Source of the DNA: Halomarina salina
GTDB taxonomy: Archaea > Halobacteriota > Halobacteria > Halobacteriales > Haloarculaceae
Assembly: GCF_023074835.1 (NCBI RefSeq)
Contig: NZ_JALLGW010000001.1
Span: 1,240,001-1,304,000, forward strand
Direction of reading: 5' to 3'
DNA length: 64,000 bases
The notes beneath the pieces are model-generated. The model was given only the letters and a program-made list of their open reading frames with translations. It searched no databases and was not told the origin of the DNA. Numbering within the stretch: position 1 is the first letter of the stretch; the number at the start of each line of letters is the position of its first letter. The position numbers and the translations under genes were made by a program. Shown piece by piece: positions 16,689-23,646 of this stretch.

Positions 16689-17762
16689 TCAGTTCACCGG
16701 GAACCGGAGGAGCGCGCCGACGCCGCCGAACGCGTCGGTGAACTGTGTCCCGCGCTCGGTGTCGCTCGGGACGACGAGTCCCTCGCCACCCTGTCGCTCG
16801 ACGGCGGTTCCGAGTTCGTCGCGACGGTCTCGCGGCACCGACGACGCGAGGAGCAGCGTGTCGACCGCTCCGAACTCGACGGCTCGTTCGACCGCAGCCT
16901 CGCCGTAGGTGACGTCGTCGCCGTCGCGGAGTCGAGCGAAGAAGTCGTCGAGGTGCTCGCGGGCGGCGCGCTGTTCGGCGTCGAGCAACTGGTCGCTGGC
17001 CTGCTCGACGAGGTGTTCGAGACCCTGCTCGGTGGCGTACTCGACGGCGTACTCCCCGAGCAGTCGCTCCTGCAGGCGGTGGTCGAGGTAGCCGCCGTCG
17101 ACGAACGCTCGCGTCGTGGTGAGCGTCCCACCGACGACGAGTCCGGCGACGGGGTCCTCGCCGAGGAAGGCGTCCGCGGCGACGTCGGCGACCTGCCCGA
17201 AGAACTCGCTGGCCTGGCGCTCGCGTTCGCGGGCGAAGCGCTGGGCCGACTGGCCGCCCGCACGGGTCTTCCCCATCACCTGGCTCTCGCTGCTCCAGAC
17301 CGGGCGGACGCGCTCGCCGACGAGTCGGCCGACGGCGGCGCGGCCGCGTTCCACGACGACGAGGCCGAACGTCTCGTCGGGGGCGACGGCGTCTTCGAGC
17401 GGGTCGAGGACGAACCGGTCGTCACAGCGGTACGTCGAGGCGGCGACGGGCGTTGGCAGGTCGTCGAAGACGAACGAGCGGAGGTCGCCGTCGACGACGC
17501 CCGCGTAGGCGACGAGGCCGTTCTCGGGCGTCTCGTCGTACTCGCGGAGCGTGCGCTGGAGGCGGTCGAGCGCCCGCTGGACGCGGTCTCTCGTGCGGTC
17601 TGCCTTGATGTTCTCGGCGCTGGCGTGTTCGCCCGCGAGACGCTCGCGGACGGAGCGGAGCGACTTTTCTGGTGGTACCGAGACGGTGACGAGTTCGGTG
17701 CCGTCGCCGTCGAGCGATTCGAGGTGTGCGATACTGTCGCGGAGGTCGTACGTGTCTGACAT
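16689..17762 (-). CDS. eRF1-like GGQ protein (Vms1/release-factor paralogue)
   Basis: 357 residues with the layout of class 1 release factor aRF1: an N-domain with ENIKADRTR (NIK at about 51-53, where aRF1 has NIKS), a central domain with GKTRAGGQSAQRFARERE (GGQ at about 169-171), and a C-terminal domain (EAAVERAVEFGAVDTLLLAS). The GGQ loop normally triggers hydrolysis of peptidyl-tRNA on the ribosome. The protein is about 55 residues shorter than canonical aRF1, and the NIKS serine is replaced by alanine. That points to a rescue factor of the Vms1/ANKZF1 or archaeal eRF1-paralogue type, not stop-codon decoding. It lies 115 bases upstream of the Fdh cluster in the same direction. Confidence 0.75.
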   Translation of the reverse strand: MSDTYDLRDSIAHLESLDGDGTELVTVSVPPEKSLRSVRERLAGEHASAENIKADRTRDRVQRALDRLQRTLREYDETPENGLVAYAGVVDGDLRSFVFDDLPTPVAASTYRCDDRFVLDPLEDAVAPDETFGLVVVERGRAAVGRLVGERVRPVWSSESQVMGKTRAGGQSAQRFARERERQASEFFGQVADVAADAFLGEDPVAGLVVGGTLTTTRAFVDGGYLDHRLQERLLGEYAVEYATEQGLEHLVEQASDQLLDAEQRAAREHLDDFFARLRDGDDVTYGEAAVERAVEFGAVDTLLLASSVPRDRRDELGTAVERQGGEGLVVPSDTERGTQFTDAFGGVGALLRFPVN

Positions 17763-18019
17763 GACGTGCTGGTGACTGTGTGGTCGGAGGCGGTTCGCGT
17801 GCGGCCGCGCAGACGACGGTCGACGGTGGACCGTGGCAGACTGCGGTCGGCCGCGACACCAGCTACAGGAGGACGGCGACGCCGCTCACGGACCGGGGAG
17901 TCGAGTCGAATCCCGCGCGTGAGCGGTGCATACCTGTAACGAACGCGACGAGGCGTGTAAAAGCGTTTCGCGGAATCTCGTCGGGAGGACTCGACTGGAA
18001 TCCGTTCAGAGACCGAGAC

Positions 18020-18874
18020 TCAGAGCGAGAGCGCGTCGGGCGCTGGCGGGAGGTGGCGCTTGTGCTCGCTCTGGGCGTACAGTTCGTCGACGCGGGCGAC
18101 GACCGAGTCGTCGACGTCGAGCGTGCTCGCCGTCGCGGAGGCCGACAGCGGGCCGTCGACGTGGAGCACGAGAATCGCGTCGAGCAGGTCGTAGCTCAGG
18201 CCCATCTCCTCCTCGTCGGTCTGACCGGCCCACATCTCGGCGCTCGGGGGCTTCTCGACGAGGTCCTGCGGGACGCCGACGTAGTCCGCAAGCTGGCGGA
18301 CCTGCCGCTTGTAGAGGTTGCCGATGGGGTTACAGTCGACGGCCTGGTCGCCGTACTTCGTGAAGTAGCCCGTCAGCGTCTCCGAGCGGTTGCCCGTCCC
18401 GAGGACGATACGGGACTCCGCGTTGGCGACGAAGTAGTTCAGGACGCCCCGCGTCCGCACGCGGACGTTCCCGGCGGCGGTGCGAAGCGGGTCCGAACCG
18501 ATGCGGTCGTCGACGTTCTCCAGCGGTGCGGCCTCGAAGAACGCGTCCACGATGGGTTCGATGTCGACGACGTCGTACTCGATGTCGAGCAGTTCGGCGA
18601 CGCGCTCGGCGTCGCTCATGTTCCCCTCCGTGTTGACCTCGCTCGGGAGGACGAGGCCCCGGACCGCACCCTCGCCCAGCGCCTCGACGGCGAGGTGAGC
18701 GGTCAGCGTCGAGTCGATGCCGCCCGAGAGCCCGATGACCGCCCCGTCGGCTCCCGCGTCGTCGACGACACGCCGGATGAACTGGGTGATGTGCTCGCGG
18801 TGGGCGTCGAGTTCGTCGTCGGAGAGCGTGAGGTCGATGGGCAGGTCGTTCGTCGCGGCGACTGCGTCACTCAT
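18020..18874 (-). CDS. nadE: NAD synthetase, ammonia-dependent
   Basis: 284 residues. It joins ammonia to deamido-NAD with ATP to give NAD. The PP-loop is SGGIDS at about 50-55, followed by LVLPSEVN. The substrate-binding segments NVRVRTRGVLNYFVANAESR, GTGNRSETLTGYFTKYGD and CNPIGNLYKRQVRQLA are typical of archaeal NadE, which lacks the glutaminase domain. Length agrees with the family. It stands alone, about 250 bases from each neighbour. Confidence 0.95.
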   Translation of the reverse strand: MSDAVAATNDLPIDLTLSDDELDAHREHITQFIRRVVDDAGADGAVIGLSGGIDSTLTAHLAVEALGEGAVRGLVLPSEVNTEGNMSDAERVAELLDIEYDVVDIEPIVDAFFEAAPLENVDDRIGSDPLRTAAGNVRVRTRGVLNYFVANAESRIVLGTGNRSETLTGYFTKYGDQAVDCNPIGNLYKRQVRQLADYVGVPQDLVEKPPSAEMWAGQTDEEEMGLSYDLLDAILVLHVDGPLSASATASTLDVDDSVVARVDELYAQSEHKRHLPPAPDALSL

Positions 18875-19114
18875 GTCGGTCGGAACGCATTCTACCGACT
18901 AATAGGTGCCCTGTCGTGCGATATTTCCGGACGTTCGTTCAGCTGTGGCGCAGTGTGGCGGGTCGAACTACGACAACGGTTTGGAAGGCCGGGTAAGGGC
19001 CGAAATCCGTTCGTTCTCGGATGTGGTCTACTCGCGTGGAGTCGCTACGTTCAAGTGGTGCGATGGAGAATTACCGATGCTGAACGCACCGACAGAGAGG
19101 TGCCCCAGACGAGA

Positions 19115-19185
19115 GCGCCGTTGGTCCAGTGGTAGGACATTGGCTTCCCAAGCCAATAGCCCGGGTTCAATTCCCGGACGGCGCA
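19115..19185 (+). tRNA. tRNA-Gly (anticodon CCC)
   Basis: Cloverleaf read directly: acceptor GCGCCGT pairing with ACGGCGC and discriminator A; D arm with CCAGTGGTAGG; anticodon arm TTGGC-TTCCCAA-GCCAA giving CCC; T arm CCGGG-TTCAATT-CCCGG. No intron and no encoded CCA. A 24-base exact copy of its 3' end follows 99 bases later. Confidence 0.95.
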
Positions 19186-19262
19186 TTTCTGTCCGAGCGA
19201 CAGCGAGGACGAAATCGCTACCGAGGGAATCGAATCAGCGAGCGACCGCAGGGAGCGAGTGA

Positions 19263-19286
19263 GGTTCAATTCCCGGACGGCGCATT
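19263..19286 (+). repeat. Exact 24-base copy of the tRNA-Gly 3' end
   Basis: Identical to 19164-19187, covering the T-arm 3' half, acceptor strand, discriminator and two trailing Ts. The interval is a low-complexity run rich in GAGCGA/CAGCGA. The layout matches the one at tRNA-Thr and looks like an attachment-site duplication or tRNA-trailer repeat. Confidence 0.85.
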
Positions 19287-19402
19287 CCCCCTCCGAACTC
19301 GCCGAACCGTCGAGCAACTGCACTCCACTAACGAGAGCACAGAATGCCCACGGTGTCTCCGCGAACCCCAACGCTACCCGTCGGGGACTCGTTCGTCGCC
19401 TC

Positions 19403-20185
19403 ATGACTCGAATCGCGCTCACGGGCGCGGCTGGCAACGTCGGTCGGGAACTCGTCGCGGCGGTCGAGGACGGCGACTTCGACGACCACGAGGTCGACGC
19501 GTTCACGCACTCCGAACACGAGGACATCGAGAGCGAGTTGCTGGAGGTCACCGACCCGGACGACGTCCACGAGAAACTCGCGGGTTACGACGTCGTCTTC
19601 CACCTCGCGGGGGCCTCGGAGCCGGACACCGAGTGGGACCTGGCGCTGGAGACGAACGTCGAGGGGACGAAGCACGTCCTCGACGCGGCCGTCGAGCACG
19701 ACGTGGACCGGGTCGTCTTCGCCTCTTCGAACCACGCGGTCGGGACGTACAACGCGGCGGACGACGACCCCGAGCACATGACGCTCGACCACGCGGAACC
19801 GGTGTGTGGCGACGCGCCGCCGAGTCCGGACTCGTTCTACGGCGTCAGCAAGGTCGCCTGCGAGGGCCTGACGAGCTTCTACGCGAACAGACACGACCTG
19901 GAGATCGTCAACCTCCGCATCGGCTGGTACATGACGCCCGACGACCTGCGCGACGTCGTCGCCGAGGCGGAACCGGAGCGCGAGCGGTTCGCCCGCGCGA
20001 CGTGGCTGAGTCCCCACGACTGCCGGGACGTGTTCCTCAAGTCGGCGACCGCGGACCTGCCGTACTCCCCGGTGACGGTCAACGCAATCTCGCAGAACAG
20101 CGAGCGGTACTTCACGCTCACCGAGACGATGCGGACGCTGGGCTACGAACCGCTCGACGACGCTGCCGAGACGCTGGCGGAGTAG
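19403..20185 (+). CDS. NAD-dependent epimerase/dehydratase (extended SDR, Azf-like)
   Basis: 260 residues. A glycine-rich nucleotide loop, LTGAAGNVGRELV, is followed by the acceptor-side segment VVFHLAGASEPDTEWD, VVFASSNHAVGTY (active-site serine) and FYGVSKVACEGL (Tyr-x-x-x-Lys). The SSNHAVG block is shared by uronate dehydrogenases and by haloarchaeal NAD-dependent glucose-6-phosphate dehydrogenase (Azf), which have this length. The ATG at 19403 begins the Rossmann strand; the longer frame from 19259 reads through tRNA-derived sequence. Substrate is a sugar acid or sugar phosphate by family, not proven. Confidence 0.8.
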   Translation: MTRIALTGAAGNVGRELVAAVEDGDFDDHEVDAFTHSEHEDIESELLEVTDPDDVHEKLAGYDVVFHLAGASEPDTEWDLALETNVEGTKHVLDAAVEHDVDRVVFASSNHAVGTYNAADDDPEHMTLDHAEPVCGDAPPSPDSFYGVSKVACEGLTSFYANRHDLEIVNLRIGWYMTPDDLRDVVAEAEPERERFARATWLSPHDCRDVFLKSATADLPYSPVTVNAISQNSERYFTLTETMRTLGYEPLDDAAETLAE

Positions 20186-20260
20186 CGCCACCCGGGTAAT
20201 CGTACCCACAGCGTGCTTCTCGTACGGTCCCCTGCGCGGTACCGCAGGAGGCGCGAGGAG

Positions 20261-20424
20261 CTGACGACGGAGAACGGACTGGCGCGCGTCGAGGTCGACG
20301 ACCACCGGGCGGACGTGCTCATCGACCGCCTCGAGAAGCGCGACGCGATGGACCTGGCGGTCGTCGCGGACTCACCGAGGCGGTCGACCGAATCGCCGAG
20401 ACGGACGAGGTCCGGGGGGAACGT
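20261..20424 (+). pseudogene. N-terminal remnant of an enoyl-CoA hydratase gene
   Basis: Conceptual translation gives TTENGLARVEVDDHRADVLI then DRLEKRDAMDLAVVAD. After a one-base shift near 20370 it continues as GLTEAVDRIAETDEVRG. This is the standard first 50 residues of a haloarchaeal crotonase. It has no ATG (CTG at 20261), carries a frameshift, and stops just before the SDR gene. A matching C-terminal piece lies at 22061-22219. I judge it a decayed fragment, not a leader of the SDR gene. Confidence 0.65.
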
Positions 20425-20452
20425 TATTGTGAGCGGTCGGTCATCGTCCGGT

Positions 20453-21304
20453 ATGTCGTTCCAAGCCCCCGACCTGAGCGGCCGAACCGCGTTCATCACG
20501 GGTACGACGCGCGGCGTCGGCAAGGAGATCGCGCTCTCGCTGGCCGACGCCGGCTGTAACGTCGTCTCGACGGGCAAGACCGTCGACGACAGCGACTCCG
20601 ACTTGGAGGGGACCATCCACAAGACCGCCGAGGAGTGCGAGGAGCGGGGCGTCGACGCCCACGCTATCCAGTTGAACCTCCGGGACACCGAGGCGATTGA
20701 CGAGGCCGTCGACGAGGCCATCGACGTGTTCGACGAGATCGACATCGTCATCAACAACGCGAGCGCCATCCAGCTCGCCTCCGTCGAGGAGATGCCCGCC
20801 AACCGGTTCGACCTCGTCACCGACGTCAACGTGCGCGGCACGTACGTCACCTCGCGAGCGTTCATCCCGCACCTCAAGGAGAACGGCGGCGGACACATCC
20901 TGACGAACGCGCCGCCGGTGAAGGTGTCCAGCGCGCCCGGAAAGGCAGCCTACGCGTGGGCGAAGATGGGCATGACGTTCGTGACGCTCTCGCTCGCGAG
21001 CGAACTCCAGGGCGACGGCATCGCCGCCAACGCGTTCTGGCCGGTGACGGCCCTCGACACCCGCGCGACGCGGTACTTCGGGCTCGGCACCGAGGAGGAC
21101 TGGCGGACGCCCGACATCCTCGCCGACACGGTGCTCGAACTGCTGGACCGCGACCCGAGCGAGTTCACGGGGCACGCCGTCTACGACGAGGACGTCCTGC
21201 GCGAGGTGGGCGTCGAGGACTTCTCGGAGTACAACTGCACGCCCGGCGACCCCGCGCCGACCTCGGCGCAGATGTTCGACCCCGAGTTCCAGCGGTCGGG
21301 GTAG
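20453..21304 (+). CDS. Short-chain dehydrogenase (HSDL2-like SDR)
   Basis: 283 residues. NAD(P)-binding TAFITGTTRGVGKEIALSLA, DIVINNASAIQLASVEEMP (NNAS) and the catalytic pair in AAYAWAKMGM (Tyr-x-x-x-Lys) identify a classical SDR. The C-terminal part (FWPVTALDTRATRYFGLG, EFTGHAVYDEDVLREVG) matches the hydroxysteroid-dehydrogenase-like-2 subgroup. The position where SDRs usually carry the catalytic Ser reads HILTNAPP, also seen in that subgroup. Start at 20453 begins the conserved MSFQAPDLSGRTAF. The gene lies between two pieces of a broken crotonase gene, suggesting rearrangement here. Confidence 0.85.
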   Translation: MSFQAPDLSGRTAFITGTTRGVGKEIALSLADAGCNVVSTGKTVDDSDSDLEGTIHKTAEECEERGVDAHAIQLNLRDTEAIDEAVDEAIDVFDEIDIVINNASAIQLASVEEMPANRFDLVTDVNVRGTYVTSRAFIPHLKENGGGHILTNAPPVKVSSAPGKAAYAWAKMGMTFVTLSLASELQGDGIAANAFWPVTALDTRATRYFGLGTEEDWRTPDILADTVLELLDRDPSEFTGHAVYDEDVLREVGVEDFSEYNCTPGDPAPTSAQMFDPEFQRSG

Positions 21305-21340
21305 CCCGGACGCTCGGCGGGACGCAGCACCGTGGCTCCG

Positions 21341-21928
21341 CTACGCCGAGCCTCGGGCGGGAATCGGCACGTCGAGTTCACCGGTGAGCGTGTACTGGCT
21401 CCCGAGCAGGCCACCACCGTCGAGGCCGACGGTCGCGTCGACGTGCAGCGTGGACGCTCCCGCTTCCTGCCGGTCGACGAGGAAGTGGAGGTTCGCGGTC
21501 TCGTCGGCGAGGTCACCGAAGTCGTCGATTCTGACTGTACTGACGTTGCTTCCCCGACTGCCGCTAAACGTGGCCGAGACGTACGGTTTCTCGACCGTGA
21601 CGGGCGTCACGAGCGCGACGATGGTGGCGACGGGTTCACCGTCCCGTACCATCCGGAAGTCGAACGTCGCATCGGTCAGTTCGGTGCCGTCTCGGTGCGG
21701 GAGATGTGCCGTCACACGGATAGAACCGGTATCCGGGACGCTCGGCGAGAAGCCGAGCGACGCAACCTCCTCGTCATCGTCTCGGAAGGAGAGGTACGGG
21801 TCGGTGCCGTCGTCGTCCGCGTCCCGGACGGGGTTGGAGATGGTCGTCTCGGAACCGGGGAGGGAGCAGCCAGCCGTGGCCCCGACGCCGAGCGCGCCGA
21901 GTCCAGCGAGGACCTGTCGCCGTCTCAT
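21341..21928 (-). CDS. Tat-type lipoprotein, function unknown
   Basis: 195 residues. Its N-terminus has twin arginines (MRRRQVLAGLG), a hydrophobic stretch and a lipobox-like AGCSLPGSE, so it is probably exported folded by Tat and anchored through Cys 20 or so. The mature part is beta-rich: ASLGFSPSVPDTGSIRVTAH, TFDFRMVRDGEPVATIVALV, TLHVDATVGLDGG. No enzyme motif is seen. The ATG at 21928 gives the clean signal peptide; the longer frame to 22216 is antisense to other genes. It is convergent with the SDR gene. Confidence 0.75.
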   Translation of the reverse strand: MRRRQVLAGLGALGVGATAGCSLPGSETTISNPVRDADDDGTDPYLSFRDDDEEVASLGFSPSVPDTGSIRVTAHLPHRDGTELTDATFDFRMVRDGEPVATIVALVTPVTVEKPYVSATFSGSRGSNVSTVRIDDFGDLADETANLHFLVDRQEAGASTLHVDATVGLDGGGLLGSQYTLTGELDVPIPARGSA

Positions 21929-22060
21929 GGTCGGGCGTCGTTCTGGTGTAGTGAAACGTCTTCCGGAGGTGAAAGCGAGCGGTTGTCCCTTCGACAGTGG
22001 CTCGTTCGCCACGAACGCCCGCGAGCGAACGCTTTTGCGCCCGCCGGGTGAGCGACTCGC

Positions 22061-22219
22061 ATGGCCGACCCCGACGACGAGAACTTCGAGACGACGCTCG
22101 ACGACGGCGCCCCCCGCGCCGAGACAGAGGGGATGGTTAGGGCGGCGCAGACGGACGATTTCGACGAGGGCGTCCGCGCGTTCGTCGAGAGACGCTCGCC
22201 CGGGTTCGAGGGGCACTGA
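22061..22219 (+). pseudogene. C-terminal remnant of an enoyl-CoA hydratase (52 codons)
   Basis: The frame from ATG 22061 to TGA 22217-22219 ends in ETEGMVRAAQTDDFDEGVRA then FVERRSPGFEG, the ordinary C-terminus of crotonases (EGv-AF-eKR-P-F-G). Nothing of the active site remains. The first 20 residues (ADPDDENFETTLDD) are acidic filler. It could be expressed as a small protein, since it is intact as an ORF and ends 5 bases before the next gene, but it reads best as a fragment of the gene whose N-terminus is at 20261. Confidence 0.6.
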
Positions 22220-22224
22220 CCGGG

Positions 22225-23247
22225 ATGGTGCTCGTCCTCTCCGACGACGACGTGCGGGGGGTCCTCGACCTCGACCCGCTCGCCGAGGCGGTCGAGGACG
22301 CGCTCGTGGCGCAGACGCGGGGAGCAGTCGAACGCCCGGAGCGGCCCCACTACCCCGTCGGTGCCGGAGTCGACGGCGAGACGGGGCCCGACGGAGGAGG
22401 GTGCCCCGACGAACAGGACGCCCGCGGGACGGCGCTCGCCATGCCCGCGTACGTCCACGGCGCGCCGTACTTCGCGACGAAACTCGCCAGCGTCCACCCG
22501 GCTAACCGGGGACGTTCGCTCCCGACGCTCCACGCGCAGCTCGTCCTCGCGGACGCGACGACGGGTGCGCCGGTGTCGGTGCTGGGCGCGACGACCCTCA
22601 CCAACGCCCGGACGGGCTGTATCGGTGGGCTGGCGGCGCGCGACCTGGCGGCCGGGCCGGTCACCCTCGGCGTCCTCGGCGCGGGCGCACAGGCGCGCTG
22701 GCAGACCCGCGCCGTCGCCGCGCTGGCGGACCTGGAGAGGGTCCGGGTCTACTCGCCGAGCGACTCGAAGCACGACTGCGTCGCCGACCTGCGGGCAGAG
22801 GGACTGACGGCCGACGCGGTTGACTCCCCGGCGGCGGCCGTCGAGGGGGCTACCGTCGTCGTCACGGCGACGACCAGCGCCGACCCGGTCGTTCCGGCGA
22901 ACGCGGTCGGTCCGGGGACGCTCGTCGTGGGCATCGGTGCCTACGAGGCGTCGATGCAGGAACTCCCGGCGGCGCTCGTCGAGCGCGCCGACCGCCTGTA
23001 CGCGGACGTCCCCGAGGAGGCCGTCGAGACCGGCGACGTCGCGGCTACCGACCGGACGGTCGCGGACCTCGTCCCGCTCGGCGCGCTGTTCGACGGGACC
23101 ACCGAGCGGGCGACGGCCGGTCCCGTGGCAGACGACGAGGTAGTGGTCGTCGAGAGCGTCGGGTCGGCGGTGATGGACGTCGCGGCGGCGACCGTCGTCT
23201 ACGAGGCGGCGACCGAGGCCGGGGTGGGGACCGACCAGCCACTCTGA
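22225..23247 (+). CDS. Ornithine cyclodeaminase / mu-crystallin family protein
   Basis: 340 residues with the OCD layout: N-terminal dimerisation strand (LVLSDDDVRGVLDLDP), PYFATKLASVHPANRGRSLP with the substrate lysine, STLT-like region LGATTLTNARTGCIGGLAA, and the Rossmann segment LGVLGAGAQARWQTRAVAAL. Members are NAD(P)-dependent alanine dehydrogenase (as in Archaeoglobus), ornithine cyclodeaminase or ketimine reductases. An insertion around DGETGPDGGGCPDEQDA is not typical. The substrate cannot be told from motifs. Confidence 0.85.
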   Translation: MVLVLSDDDVRGVLDLDPLAEAVEDALVAQTRGAVERPERPHYPVGAGVDGETGPDGGGCPDEQDARGTALAMPAYVHGAPYFATKLASVHPANRGRSLPTLHAQLVLADATTGAPVSVLGATTLTNARTGCIGGLAARDLAAGPVTLGVLGAGAQARWQTRAVAALADLERVRVYSPSDSKHDCVADLRAEGLTADAVDSPAAAVEGATVVVTATTSADPVVPANAVGPGTLVVGIGAYEASMQELPAALVERADRLYADVPEEAVETGDVAATDRTVADLVPLGALFDGTTERATAGPVADDEVVVVESVGSAVMDVAAATVVYEAATEAGVGTDQPL

Positions 23248-23646
23248 ACTCGGAGGGCTGGACGCAGGGAACCCGTTCGTGGCGGTCTGCGAGCGCTCCG
23301 GCCGTCTCGGGACTCGGCTCGCGACTCGCGGGCCTCGATGCTCCGCCCCGCCTGGCGCTCGGCCAGTCGCTCGATGGACGACGCTGCTCGTCGGTACCCG
23401 TCCGGGGTGGCTATGTCAACAATTGCCTCGATACGTAGTACCATCTATCGGGGGATGGACCGATAGAACGACGGAGCTGTGTAGGCAACAGCAAGGCTAT
23501 CATTGACCGGGGCGTCACCGTCGCGCCCCACACGCTCTATGGGGTGAGCGGAGCCTGGGAGTCGACCCCTGCCAGCGGCGTCATCGGCCACTGCAGTCGG
23601 ACGTGGGCTTTCCATATGAAGCACTACAGATATCGTCGTCACAAGA
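23248..23646. other. Intergenic stretch before the Bat-like gene
   Basis: About 400 bases without a convincing gene. The last 40 bases are AT-richer (CCATATGAAGCACTACAGAT) and may hold the promoter of the sensor gene. A small antisense frame (23199-23444) has poor coding character. Confidence 0.3.

Noticed and set aside
23199-23444. 81-codon minus-strand frame after the OCD gene
   Set aside because: Overlaps the end of the OCD gene and its translation is arginine/serine-rich without any recognisable pattern.
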